From the NCBI GenBank assembly GCA_947499755.1, contig CANMPU010000003.1:1-18652 (forward strand): a DNA stretch of 18,652 nucleotides, in the 5' to 3' direction. A program made the position numbers and the translations under genes. Positions 1-8,013 of this stretch are shown here, piece by piece. How positions within the stretch are numbered: the first letter of the stretch is position 1; every line of letters starts with the position of its first letter. The notes under the pieces are model-generated. The model was not told the origin of the DNA, did not search any database, and saw only the letters and a program-made list of their open reading frames with translations. The stretch is from Betaproteobacteria bacterium. GTDB taxonomy: Bacteria; Pseudomonadota; Gammaproteobacteria; Burkholderiales; CANMPU01.

Positions 1-627
1 ATTTGCAACAAGATTCCAAAGCCAAGAAAGTGTTTTCGGCAACGCTAGGTGTATTAAAGGGCGCTTTCCGCTTTCCGCTTTACGACGCAGGCCCTTTCAA
101 AATTTAAGGGTACAAGAGATATCAAGGTTCAGTTTCATACCGTCACTGCGGGGATTCGCGGGACAGATATTTGGGGCAAGGTTGCACCGGACAAAGATCT
201 CGTCTGCCTGATTGAAGGAAAAATCAGCGTAGCCAGGGGCGATGACGCACCAATCACAATGGAAGACCCGCGTTCATTTTATGTGGTTCCTAAAGACGCA
301 GAACCTCTTCCAGTACAACCGTTGCCGCGCGGCCAATTGGAAAAGTGGGCTTTGGAAACAGAAATCGCGGACGGTGCCGGTGCAATTCGCCGTGGCGGAA
401 AGTGGAAAGTAAATATAGTCGAAGTCGATAATCAAAAAGATGCGCTCGAGGTGTACGATACCCTGGAAGAAAACGGATATGCTGCTGAAGTTAAGCCCAT
501 AAAAATAGGCGAGCCTTGGTCCTATCGCGTCCGCATCGCAAACCTACCCAGCAAGAATGAAGCAGAAGCCCTAGGCGAAAAATTAAAGAGCCAGCTAAAT
601 TATTCTACTGTGACGGTATCTAAATAA
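1..627 (+). pseudogene. FecR-domain / SPOR-domain protein, 5'-truncated by window, frameshifted
   Basis: This is the 3' part of a gene for a protein with a FecR-type domain followed by a C-terminal SPOR (peptidoglycan-binding) domain. The upstream reading frame (frame 3) gives ...VLKGAFRF and then runs out of frame to a stop at 105-107. The downstream frame (frame 1) gives AFRFTTQALSKFKG..., then TVTAGIRGTDIWGK and LVCLIEGKISV, all typical of FecR domains, and ends at TAA 625-627. The residues from about 397 to 620 (KWKVNIVEV... to the end) look like a SPOR repeat. The two frames meet at a 7-bp tandem duplication; removing one copy joins them perfectly. The ATG at 259 is in frame, but it lacks a ribosome binding site and lies within the FecR domain, so it is probably not a real start. 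By family, such proteins are exported or envelope-associated. The break could be a real mutation, a phase-variable state, or a sequencing or assembly error. The true start lies outside the window. Confidence 0.75.
63..83 (+). repeat. Heptanucleotide tandem repeat causing frameshift
   Basis: Two perfect copies of GCTTTCC (63-69, 70-76) are followed by a third copy with one mismatch, GCTTTAC (77-83). The expected protein sequence GAFRFTT is recovered exactly if one perfect copy is removed, so the extra unit is the cause of the frame change in the surrounding FecR/SPOR gene. The ancestral state would already be an imperfect direct repeat (GCTTTCC GCTTTAC), which would favour slippage. Confidence 0.85.
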
Positions 628-642
628 GTACTAATTGAATTT

Positions 643-699
643 GCGCGATTACCCGCGCGTTCAAAAAATGAAAACGCTCGCGATTAACGTGAGCGCGAG
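643..699 (+). other. Intergenic hairpins after the FecR/SPOR gene
   Basis: Two GC-rich inverted repeats lie in the gap between the FecR/SPOR gene and uvrD. The first is GCGCG (643-647) with CGCGC (654-658), loop 6 nt. The second is CTCGCG (677-682) with CGCGAG (694-699), loop 11 nt. They may act in transcription termination or processing, but neither is followed by a clear T run, so a classical intrinsic terminator is not supported. Confidence 0.3.
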
Positions 700-713
700 G
701 TGGTGTTTATAAT
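684..713 (+). promoter_or_regulatory. Putative sigma-70 promoter for the uvrD gene
   Basis: A perfect -10 box TATAAT lies at 708-713. A candidate -35 TTAACG (684-689) precedes it with an 18-bp spacer. The start codon of the helicase is 45 bp downstream of the -10. The -35 overlaps the loop and right arm of the second intergenic hairpin. Assigned by pattern only. Confidence 0.5.
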
Positions 714-758
714 TGCCACAGTAGAGCGTGTGGTTATCTGTTAAGACTAGAGGGTGAT

Positions 759-2939
759 GTGTTAGAAGAGTTGTTGTCTGGTTTAAATCCCAAGCAGAAA
801 GAAGCAGTCACTTTAGCGCCACGTTCCGCATTAATTCTTGCGGGGGCAGGCAGCGGAAAGACCAAGGTATTGACTACGCGCGTTGCTTGGCTAATCCAAA
901 CCTCGCAGGTAAATCCGCTGCAAATTCTCGCTGTCACATTCACCAACAAAGCAGCGAAGGAAATGCTAATCCGTATTTCCGCAATGCTGCCGATTAATAC
1001 ACGGGGGATGTGGGTAGGAACGTTTCACGGCTTGTGCCACCGTCTATTGCGGGCGCACTATCGTGATGCCGGGTTGACGCAAGCCTTCCAGATTATGGAT
1101 AGCCAGGATCAGTTGGCTATGATAAAGCGCTTGCTTAAAGCGTTGAACGTCGATGACGAAAAATATCCAGCACGCCAATTACAATACTTTATCAACGACG
1201 CCAAAGAAACTGGTTTGCGTGCGTCGCAAGTAGAAGCGCATGACGATTACACGCGCAAACAAACTGAGTTGTATGCGGTTTACGAGGAACAATGTGCAAA
1301 GGAAGGCGTCGTCGATTTTTCAGAATTATTGTTACGCTGTTTCGAGTTGTTGAGCAGAAATGAACTATTACGTGCGCACTATCGTCAGCGTTTTTCTCAT
1401 ATTCTGGTTGATGAATTTCAAGATACCAGTCGATTGCAGTATCAATGGTTACGACTATTGGCAGGCGACAAGAATTCTGTATTCGCCGTTGGCGACGATG
1501 ATCAATCGATCTATGCGTTTCGCGGCGCCGATGTCGCGAATATGCAAGATTTTATTAAGACATTTTCCGTTGAAGAAGTAATTAAGCTGGAACAGAATTA
1601 TCGATCGCATGGCAATATCTTGGATGCGGCAAATGCACTCATCAGCCACAATAAAAATAGACTGAGCAAAAGTCTATGGACGTCAGAAGGTAGTGGCGAA
1701 CCGCTGCGAGTTTATGAGGCCGCGAGCGATATGGAGGAAGCTGATTTTATTGTTGATGAAGTCAAGGCATTGCGTGTACAAGGTGTGCCGTTGTCGCAGG
1801 CCGCGATTCTTTACCGATCCAATGCGCAATCTCGTGTGCTCGAGCATGCCTTATTCTCAGCAGCAATTCCGTATCGTGTGTACGGGGGGTTGCGATTCTT
1901 TGAACGTCAGGAAATAAAGCATACATTGGCGTATTTGCGATTGATCGCAAATTCAGATGACGATGCTGCGTTCTTACGCGTAGTGAATTTCCCTACGCGT
2001 GGTATTGGAAACCGTGGTTTGGAACAGTTGCAAGATTTAGCAAAAGAGCGTGGGCTAAGCCTTTGGAAAGCCGCCTGCCTTTCGCATCTTTCAGGCAGGG
2101 CAGGAACGAATATTTCCGCATTTACAAACTTAGTCGAATCTATGCGCGAAACGTGTCTCGATTTGCCATTGGCGGAAGCGATAGAGCACGTAGTAGAAGC
2201 GAGTGGCCTGATGCAGCATTATCGCTCAGAGCGTGACGGGGCCGATCGTGTCGAGAATTTGAATGAGTTAATAAATGCTGCAGTGACCTTTATCGGAGAA
2301 TACGAAAAGCAAAAATCAGATGACGCTAACGATAGCGAGCTCACTGCATTCTTGTCGCACGCTGCCCTTGAGGCGGGTGAGCATCAAGCATTACCTGGGA
2401 GCGAGGCGCTGCAATTAATGACAGTGCACGCCGCCAAAGGTCTAGAATTTTATTCGGTATTTTTGAGTGGGTTGGAGGAGGGGCTGTTTCCCCATGAGAA
2501 TTCGATTTCGCTGCAAGCGGGTGAAAGTGGAAGTCTCGAGGAAGAACGTCGATTGATGTACGTTGCCATCACACGTGCGCGCCGTCGGCTTTACATGAGT
2601 TACGCGCAGAGCCGCATGCTGCATGGCCAGACGCGCTACAACGTCGCGTCGCGTTTTTTACAGGAAATACCCGAGGAATTACTCAAACGCTTACAAGTCG
2701 AAAATCGCGAACAACCCGCAACGTCGCTAACTAGAGTCGATGGCATGGCAACGCCGGTAAGTAGAGTTATTGAAGCGTCAGTGTGGCGCATAGGGCAAAA
2801 CGTCGTTCACGCAAAATTTGGCCAGGGGATCATCATTAACTCTGAAGGTCGCGGGTGCGATGCACGGGTGCAAGTCAATTTTCATAACGCCGGACCTAAA
2901 TGGTTGGCGCTGGAGTATGCGAAGTTAGTTCGCGTTTGA
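759..2939 (+). CDS. uvrD: DNA helicase II, UvrD/PcrA/Rep superfamily 1A
   Basis: ATP-dependent 3'-5' DNA helicase expected to act in nucleotide excision repair and mismatch repair. The 726 residues match the usual UvrD length (about 720). Visible SF1 motifs: Walker A AGAGSGKT (28-35), motif II DEFQD (218-222), motif III region VGDDDQSIYAFRGAD (244-258), motif IV EQNYRS (278-283), motif V TVHAAKGLEF (555-564) and motif VI with YVAITRAR (601-608). A C-terminal Tudor-like segment (about 676-726, with FGQGIII and WLALEYAKL) is present, which favours UvrD/PcrA over Rep. The start is GTG at 759, preceded by AGAGGG about 5 nt upstream; no better in-frame start is visible. The gene stands alone on the plus strand and converges on the M48 peptidase gene, overlapping its 3' end by 15 bp. 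Nothing looks damaged. Rep is the main alternative. Confidence 0.93.
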   Translation: MLEELLSGLNPKQKEAVTLAPRSALILAGAGSGKTKVLTTRVAWLIQTSQVNPLQILAVTFTNKAAKEMLIRISAMLPINTRGMWVGTFHGLCHRLLRAHYRDAGLTQAFQIMDSQDQLAMIKRLLKALNVDDEKYPARQLQYFINDAKETGLRASQVEAHDDYTRKQTELYAVYEEQCAKEGVVDFSELLLRCFELLSRNELLRAHYRQRFSHILVDEFQDTSRLQYQWLRLLAGDKNSVFAVGDDDQSIYAFRGADVANMQDFIKTFSVEEVIKLEQNYRSHGNILDAANALISHNKNRLSKSLWTSEGSGEPLRVYEAASDMEEADFIVDEVKALRVQGVPLSQAAILYRSNAQSRVLEHALFSAAIPYRVYGGLRFFERQEIKHTLAYLRLIANSDDDAAFLRVVNFPTRGIGNRGLEQLQDLAKERGLSLWKAACLSHLSGRAGTNISAFTNLVESMRETCLDLPLAEAIEHVVEASGLMQHYRSERDGADRVENLNELINAAVTFIGEYEKQKSDDANDSELTAFLSHAALEAGEHQALPGSEALQLMTVHAAKGLEFYSVFLSGLEEGLFPHENSISLQAGESGSLEEERRLMYVAITRARRRLYMSYAQSRMLHGQTRYNVASRFLQEIPEELLKRLQVENREQPATSLTRVDGMATPVSRVIEASVWRIGQNVVHAKFGQGIIINSEGRGCDARVQVNFHNAGPKWLALEYAKLVRV

Positions 2940-3959
2940 TCCGGTACTTCGATCGTTAAGAAAAGCCTGAATGCGCTCTTTGGTTGCAGGGTGCGAGGAT
3001 AAAAATCCTGTAGAGTCGTTGTCCGAATGTTTATCTTGCATCCGGCTGAGAATGTCGGCAAATCGTTTAAGAGGAATATTGTTGGTTTTAAGGTACTGTA
3101 ACGCGTACTTGTCGGCTTCAATCTCGAACGCGCGCGAATATTTTGCTTCCAGGAGCACGGTAGGCAACGCCGCCGCGATCGCGCTCGTAGAGGCTATATC
3201 ACCCACCACGGCCGCAATTACCAGGGCGACCCCCGAACTTTGTAGTGCGTGCCGTAATCCATGGCGGTATTCTAAATGGCCGAGTTCGTGTGCCAGAACC
3301 GCAACTAATTCTTCATCATGTTTCGCGAGTTGTACCATTTCATCGGTCATCACAACGATGCCGGACGGTAATGCAAGGGCGTTCGCGCCTATTTTCTTGC
3401 TTTCCCTAAGTTCAAGCACATAGCCTGCGCCTGGCTTTGTATTCACGACCATTTGTGCAAATTTTGCCTTGAGCTCCTTTTGCCGTAATTCGGGAAGTTT
3501 TGAAGGAAAAAACAGGAACCCATCCAGGGTTTTCATTACACGGTCACCTAAAGCTCTTTCTGTATTGGCAGGGAGGGCAAACGCCACAGATCTAGCAAGT
3601 GCAGGCACGCCGTAAGCGATTGTAGCCCAAACAGCCACAGCCGTAATAATCAGGGCGGCCCCAGCATAAATAACCTTAGATTCGAGCTTGTGCGCAAGTG
3701 CGGAAGCCTGTGGCTGATGCTGAGCCAGAAACGCATCCAGTGCATCATTATCGGCAATCTCGCATTGTGATCCGTCTAAAAAATAAACGAGCCGACGTGT
3801 ATTGCCAAGGCGCGAAGAAAACTTAACACTTTCTAGGCTATGTCGAATTTCTGTGTCGCACCAATTTACGACTAGCTCCCCCGAGGATTGTAGATGCAAA
3901 TATGCGGGATGCCTATTCGATGTTTTTCCATCATAAAAATAGGCATCCAAGGCGGTCAT
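2925..3959 (-). CDS. M48 family membrane metallopeptidase
   Basis: Zinc metallopeptidase of 344 residues. The N-terminal ~95 residues form a soluble domain (YFYDGKTSNRHPAYLHL, later SSRLGNTRR and a LDGSQCEI stretch) of a type often seen at the start of M48 proteins adjacent to DUF898 genes. A membrane segment follows at about 96-128 (VIYAGAALIITAVAVW and beyond). The peptidase core has HELGH at 224-228, and the downstream ExxxD motif (E279-D283 in FEIEADKYA) supplies the third zinc ligand. A second hydrophobic stretch lies at about 243-270. Family knowledge suggests membrane protein or periplasmic protein quality control; the substrate is unknown. The ATG overlaps the stop of the DUF898 gene (ATGA, 3956-3959) and has no obvious Shine-Dalgarno sequence, so translation is probably coupled. 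The stop codon lies inside the convergent uvrD gene. Confidence 0.88.
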   Translation of the reverse strand: MTALDAYFYDGKTSNRHPAYLHLQSSGELVVNWCDTEIRHSLESVKFSSRLGNTRRLVYFLDGSQCEIADNDALDAFLAQHQPQASALAHKLESKVIYAGAALIITAVAVWATIAYGVPALARSVAFALPANTERALGDRVMKTLDGFLFFPSKLPELRQKELKAKFAQMVVNTKPGAGYVLELRESKKIGANALALPSGIVVMTDEMVQLAKHDEELVAVLAHELGHLEYRHGLRHALQSSGVALVIAAVVGDIASTSAIAAALPTVLLEAKYSRAFEIEADKYALQYLKTNNIPLKRFADILSRMQDKHSDNDSTGFLSSHPATKERIQAFLNDRSTGSNAN

Positions 3960-4990
3960 AACGCGATATCAAAATCGAACATATCGACAATTTCTTCGCC
4001 CATTGCGCTAACTTGTTGCAGTTCGGCCGCGACGAAATTGTCTAGGGCAACATTGCTAATCAGACTAAGGTTTTGTATTCGATAGCGCGTCCATCTAATT
4101 TTTGCCCAGGGTGCTAGCAAGCCCACTGACAGGATGACCGCGAAGATATTCGAGATGCTAATCCAGGCGACGCGCCCGAACGTTAAGCTACTCTGCATGC
4201 GATTTCCCGCGATACTTATATTATTCCACACCAGATTCTGAAGCGAGGTCCGTAGATAGGGAGAAATGAGGACAACAAAAACGAGCACGACGGGTATCCA
4301 TACAAGCAGACCAATGGCTGCCCCAGTCTTCATAGCCGAATGTGATAACTGGAAAAATATAACGCTGCCGACTATCCCCAAAAGAGCTATCGCTGCGAAC
4401 ACCTTTAAATAAATTGCATAAAAACTTTTCACCAGGGCAGCAAAGTCAAAAGTTGTCGTGCCGTAGGCACTATTCTCTGCAATAAATTTCTTGGTTCGTT
4501 GCATGAAAAATGGGAATAACAAACCTACCGTGAGACCGACTAGTAGAGCGATTCCAATATAGACTTTTGCCGCGCCAATCGCTGTGCCGGTAAAGTTAAA
4601 ACGTAGGTTGCGATAAGAAGAGTTGCGCGCATTAAATCGCATAGTGCGTACCAATAGCCACGGAAACGCGATTAGCAAAATCACGGTAAAAACAAATGCG
4701 ATCTCTGGATATAATCTCTGCGCCAAGGACGACGCGCCAAGAAAGGCGACAGCAATCAGACGGCCTTTGACAATGGCAACCGGATTGCCGGTGTATTCGA
4801 ACGATGTATTATCTAGAAGAGTATTTGAATAGAAATAGCGCTTCGTGCGAACTTTTGCCCAGGCGGAATATATTCCCAGAGTGATAATGGAAAGGCAGAT
4901 ATTGACGATCCAAATTTTGAAATATTCGACAGCGTTTCCGGTAAATTGAAACGGCAGAGTTTTCGTCGGTGGCGAGAGATCTTGTTCCAC
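3956..4990 (-). CDS. DUF898 (YjgN-like) multi-pass membrane protein
   Basis: Inner-membrane protein of 344 residues resembling the DUF898/YjgN family, whose function is unknown. Hydrophobic segments occur near residues 26-42, 77-115, 142-162, 193-215, 222-244 and 275-293. The family hallmark FQFTGNAVEYFKIW (14-27) followed by TLGIYSAWAKVRTKRYFY (37-54) is clear. A diverged copy recurs near the C-terminus as GLLAPWAKIRWTRYRIQNL (290-308), and FNFTGTAIGAAKVYIG (131-146) echoes the N-terminal motif, so the protein contains internal repeats. The start is GTG at 4988-4990 with an AAGGA ribosome binding site. It overlaps the downstream M48 gene by 4 bp and lies 34 bp after the BPSS1780-type gene. 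The coupling suggests that it works with the peptidase, but that is inference. Confidence 0.85.
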   Translation of the reverse strand: MEQDLSPPTKTLPFQFTGNAVEYFKIWIVNICLSIITLGIYSAWAKVRTKRYFYSNTLLDNTSFEYTGNPVAIVKGRLIAVAFLGASSLAQRLYPEIAFVFTVILLIAFPWLLVRTMRFNARNSSYRNLRFNFTGTAIGAAKVYIGIALLVGLTVGLLFPFFMQRTKKFIAENSAYGTTTFDFAALVKSFYAIYLKVFAAIALLGIVGSVIFFQLSHSAMKTGAAIGLLVWIPVVLVFVVLISPYLRTSLQNLVWNNISIAGNRMQSSLTFGRVAWISISNIFAVILSVGLLAPWAKIRWTRYRIQNLSLISNVALDNFVAAELQQVSAMGEEIVDMFDFDIAL

Positions 4991-5024
4991 TACTATTCCT
5001 TTTCGTGACTATGTTGTTTTCGGG

Positions 5025-5762
5025 CTAAGGGGCGCTCGAATTCATTCCGGTATTGTTATCAATCTCGCCGAAGATATCAACATAGCTCGCATAAATTGTT
5101 GGAAATATCAAGGGGACAACAACAATTAGGCCAAGCCCTAAGGGAATTGCCGCAATAATCGTAATCAGCAAGTAGGCAGCGCCATAGACTACAAACGCGC
5201 CTATATTTTGTAGACAGACAATAAAGCTTATTTTCATTGATGGAATCGCGGGCGTGCCAGTAAAAATCACCAGCAAGGGAGCAAACCAAATAACCATCAA
5301 CAATGGAACCGTTAGCCCCAATGCGATCGCAAGAAATAGCAGGACTTTAGTTAACATTTCTGGAGGAATTGCTTGATACTTTCCTTCGTAGATAACGCGA
5401 ACGACATCCCAACCTAGGAGTAAGACGCATAGAATAAAAATCAGTATTTGGCCGACAAGATAAATTCCGCCTATCGTAATAAGATGCGCGGTTTGCTTTT
5501 GAAATCCAGCAAACAAATGTGCGATTACCAGATTGTTCCCTTTCTTCAGATCGCGGCATCCCAGCATGAGTCCCGCTAGGAATGTTGGATACAGAAGTGA
5601 AGAAACCAGAGGACCAAGTAGCGGAATCAATTGCAAAATGACGGCAATGGCAAACAAGATGATCGTTAATGCTATCCAGATGAGCGGATTTTTACGGAAT
5701 AGAAGAAACCCAGTTTTAATCCACAGCCAGCCATTTCCCGCCGGAACGACGCGTACATTCAT
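5025..5762 (-). CDS. BPSS1780-type multi-pass membrane protein
   Basis: Integral membrane protein of 245 residues with no known biochemical function. The N-terminus VRVVPAGNGWLWIKTGFLLF followed by a KNPLIWIALT segment is what I recognise as the BPSS1780 family, common in Betaproteobacteria. About six hydrophobic segments are visible (roughly 27-48, 50-68, 94-117, 139-168, 184-206 and 208-228). The loop near 68-75 (GCRDLKKG) is also typical. The start ATG at 5760-5762 has a strong GAGGAAG site upstream, fixing the start. It lies 23 bp downstream of thrB and 34 bp upstream of the DUF898 gene on the same strand, so co-transcription is likely. No catalytic residues can be named. Confidence 0.8.
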   Translation of the reverse strand: MNVRVVPAGNGWLWIKTGFLLFRKNPLIWIALTIILFAIAVILQLIPLLGPLVSSLLYPTFLAGLMLGCRDLKKGNNLVIAHLFAGFQKQTAHLITIGGIYLVGQILIFILCVLLLGWDVVRVIYEGKYQAIPPEMLTKVLLFLAIALGLTVPLLMVIWFAPLLVIFTGTPAIPSMKISFIVCLQNIGAFVVYGAAYLLITIIAAIPLGLGLIVVVPLIFPTIYASYVDIFGEIDNNTGMNSSAP

Positions 5763-5785
5763 TTGATCTTCCTCAGTCTAATTGG

Positions 5786-6736
5786 TTATGCGAGCAGTTG
5801 TTGAAGATTGGGTTGATGATTGATATGGTTCTGTAGGATACGTTTAAAGTGTTGCGGGTCTTTAGCATGGGTCAGTTCTCCAGGGCGCGGCAAGTGATAG
5901 TCGTATAAACGCGATACCCAAAAACGCAGTGCGGCGGCACGCAGCATCACCGGCCAAACAGAAAACTCGGTGGCAGTCAGGCGACGTATTCCGTTATAGG
6001 CTTTGATTAATGCAATCGCGCGCGGTTGATCCATCTCACCGTTTGGCATTATGCACCAGTCGTTGATCGTAATTGCAACGTCATAAAGCAACACATCGAT
6101 ACAGGCGAAATAAAAATCGATAATCCCACCCAAGATTGAATTGTCAAATAGTATGTTATCGCGGAAAAGATCAGCATGAATCACGCCTCTAGGTAAATCT
6201 TCAAATCGATAGCGCGATTGAAATTTTACTTCCGTCGTAAGTAAGGTTTGATCTTCACTAGCGAGAAACGGGATTATTTGCGGCGCGGTACTGGACCACC
6301 ATTGGGGGCCACGTGGATTGGGCATGGCGCCACGATAAGTTCTTCCTGCAAGATGCATATCGGCGAGTAGTTCGCCAACTTGCGTGCATTGTTCAATTCT
6401 TGGCTGTTCGATTGCTTTTCCAGGTAAGCACGTTACGATGGCTGCGGGTTTGCCATTCAGATCACTCAATAATTGATTGTCCAGATTTGCAATCGGTCTA
6501 GGGCACCGCACGCCGTGATTCGAAAGATGCGCCATCAGATTTAAATAAAACGGCAACTCCTCTTTTTGCAGTTTTTCAAAAAGTGTCAGAACAAACTTGC
6601 CATGGGTGGTCGATAAGAAAAAATTGGTGTTTTCAATACCTGCGACTATCCCTTTGAGATCAACCAAAGCGCCTAGGGAATAATTCTTGAGCCATTGGCT
6701 GGCTTGTTCTGGTGTGACCGGGGTAAAGACCGACAT
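5786..6736 (-). CDS. thrB: Homoserine kinase (APH-fold, type II)
   Basis: Phosphorylates L-homoserine with ATP to O-phospho-L-homoserine, the penultimate step of threonine biosynthesis, in the cytoplasm. This is the aminoglycoside-phosphotransferase-fold ThrB of Betaproteobacteria and pseudomonads, not the GHMP kinase of enterics. The length of 316 residues fits. The N-terminus [16 protein letters not shown] and the [10 protein letters not shown] segment (about 34-43) are characteristic. The kinase catalytic loop is [13 protein letters not shown] (185-197; catalytic D189 and N194), followed by the metal-binding D207 in GIIDFYFA. No clear ribosome binding site precedes the ATG, but no better start exists. 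It lies between the DUF2782 gene (64 bp upstream) and the BPSS1780-type gene (23 bp downstream). No hom or thrC neighbour is in the window. Confidence 0.93.
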   Translation of the reverse strand: MSVFTPVTPEQASQWLKNYSLGALVDLKGIVAGIENTNFFLSTTHGKFVLTLFEKLQKEELPFYLNLMAHLSNHGVRCPRPIANLDNQLLSDLNGKPAAIVTCLPGKAIEQPRIEQCTQVGELLADMHLAGRTYRGAMPNPRGPQWWSSTAPQIIPFLASEDQTLLTTEVKFQSRYRFEDLPRGVIHADLFRDNILFDNSILGGIIDFYFACIDVLLYDVAITINDWCIMPNGEMDQPRAIALIKAYNGIRRLTATEFSVWPVMLRAAALRFWVSRLYDYHLPRPGELTHAKDPQHFKRILQNHINHQPNLQQLLA

Positions 6737-6754
6737 TATTTAGTTGTTTGGTCG

Positions 6755-6797
6755 CGCGCTAATTCATGAGTCCTTTGAACGAGCGCGTAACACGTGT
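6755..6797 (-). other. Palindromes between DUF2782 gene and thrB
   Basis: The 64-bp gap contains an inverted repeat CGCGCT (6755-6760) / AGCGCG (6782-6787) and an 8-bp palindrome ACACGTGT (6790-6797) just downstream of the DUF2782 stop codon. They could form an intercistronic hairpin affecting mRNA processing or partial termination. There is no T run on the minus strand to make a confident terminator. Confidence 0.25.
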
Positions 6798-6800
6798 GAA

Positions 6801-7145
6801 TTAAAACTGATGTATGACCCACATAGGTGCACGAACACCGCTATCTAGATTATCTTGTCGTGCAAACTGCCCATCACCGCGTTGGTCTACTAAGTAGTAA
6901 GCAGGTCCTTTTGCCGGAATAACCTTCATCATGTACAGTTGACCGTTGATACGGTATTCCTCAACCTGCTCATTGCCGCGCTTAATAATAGTTACTTGAG
7001 GCTCAAGCGAAGGATCGAGCTCCATACCGGCGGGCGGCGGTGGTGGCTCTGGTAATGGCTGCAAATCGCTAGGTTTCGACTCTTGCGCCATCGCAAGAGG
7101 GCAACATAAAATCGCTAGCAGTATAAGGAAGGAGAAACGGCGCAT
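6801..7145 (-). CDS. DUF2782 exported protein
   Basis: Small exported protein of 114 residues, function unknown. I chose the ATG at 7143-7145 (MRRFSFLILLAILCC) because it gives a clean signal peptide ending near AMA-QE at residue 20, with GAAAG upstream. A longer reading from 7199 would place 18 charged residues before the signal. The mature part has a proline-rich linker (PLPEPPPPPAG), then a compact domain with VTIIKRGNEQVEEYRINGQ, YMMKVIPAKGPAYYLVD and a terminal APMWVIHQF. This is the DUF2782 pattern I know from Betaproteobacteria, where it often sits between polA and thrB as here. It lies 56 bp after the LOG gene. Confidence 0.82.
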   Translation of the reverse strand: MRRFSFLILLAILCCPLAMAQESKPSDLQPLPEPPPPPAGMELDPSLEPQVTIIKRGNEQVEEYRINGQLYMMKVIPAKGPAYYLVDQRGDGQFARQDNLDSGVRAPMWVIHQF

Positions 7146-7201
7146 AATTATCTTTCGTACCAGTTTAATTGAACGATGCGAACGCCCATAGTTTACCATG
7201 T

Positions 7202-7933
7202 CTACAAATGTAGAAGTATTTCACGTTCGGATGCAGATGGCTCAAATCCGCGTTTTTCGTAATGATCAAAAATCGCCTGGACCACTGCCTTGGGTTGGTC
7301 GATCACTCGGATCAAGTCCATATCTTCTGGATTAATCATCCCTTCGGAAACTAAAGTCTGCTTAAACCAAGCTAGCATTCCGCGCCAAAATGGCTCATGA
7401 ACTAAAATGATAGGTATTTTTCGTGATTTCTTCGTTTGAACCAAAGTAGCCGCTTCCATTAGTTCGTCTAGCGTTCCGAACCCGCCGGGCATGACGACAT
7501 ATGCAGAGGAAAATTTTACAAAAGCGACCTTGCGTGCAAAGAAATGGCGGAAAGTTTGGCTTATATTTTGGTAGGGATTGGCACGCTGTTCGTGGGGAAG
7601 TTGGATATTGAGGCCTATGCTAGGAGATTTGCCAAAGTAAGCGCCCTTGTTTGCGGCTTCCATGATACCTGGGCCGCCACCGGAAATCACACCGAAACCG
7701 GCGTCAGACAACTCGCGCGCGATCTCTTCAGCTAGTTTGTAATAGGGGTGCCCTGGGGGCGTGCGCGCGCTGCCGAAGATACTTACGGATGGACGTACTG
7801 AATTCAAACGTTCCGACGCCTCAATGAATTCTGACATAATCATCAGTACGCGCCAGGCTTCGCGACCCTGCCACGGATCAGTGGGCGACGCTGGCGCAGT
7901 GGGAGGCGGAGAGGGGCTCTTTATTAAATCCAT
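7202..7933 (-). CDS. LOG family protein (TIGR00730-type Rossmann fold)
   Basis: 243-residue protein of the LOG (lysine decarboxylase-like) family. Characterised members hydrolyse the N-glycosidic bond of nucleoside 5'-monophosphates (cytokinin riboside monophosphates in plants and some bacteria); the bacterial substrate here is unknown. Motifs: IFGSAR (52-57), ISGGGPGIMEAAN (83-95), conserved R134-K135 in FFARKVAF and the signature PGGFGTLDE (149-157). The first ~25 residues are proline-rich and poorly conserved. The start ATG at 7931-7933 has GAGG about 8 nt upstream. It is the first gene of the minus-strand run and divergent from polA, the two starts being 80 bp apart. Older annotations as lysine decarboxylase are unlikely to be right. 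Confidence 0.88.
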   Translation of the reverse strand: MDLIKSPSPPPTAPASPTDPWQGREAWRVLMIMSEFIEASERLNSVRPSVSIFGSARTPPGHPYYKLAEEIARELSDAGFGVISGGGPGIMEAANKGAYFGKSPSIGLNIQLPHEQRANPYQNISQTFRHFFARKVAFVKFSSAYVVMPGGFGTLDELMEAATLVQTKKSRKIPIILVHEPFWRGMLAWFKQTLVSEGMINPEDMDLIRVIDQPKAVVQAIFDHYEKRGFEPSASEREILLHL

Positions 7934-8013
7934 ATTACGTCCTCATTTGACTCAGAATGTTAGCGTATCGAATCTTAACGTTTAAATCGTAATTATTGCG
8001 AGTTTGTCAGGCC

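Noticed and set aside
259..627. A 122-residue open frame starting at ATG 259 as an independent gene
   Set aside because: The same frame continues upstream with clear FecR-domain sequence to the 7-bp duplication, and the ATG has no ribosome binding site. It is the downstream part of a frameshifted gene.
2971..3423. A 150-residue plus-strand open frame opposite the M48 gene
   Set aside because: It lies entirely antisense to a well-supported metallopeptidase and shows no recognisable motif.
7947..7975. TTGACT at 7947-7952 as a polA promoter
   Set aside because: No acceptable -10 box follows at 16-18 bp (GAATCT is poor), so it was not listed as a promoter.
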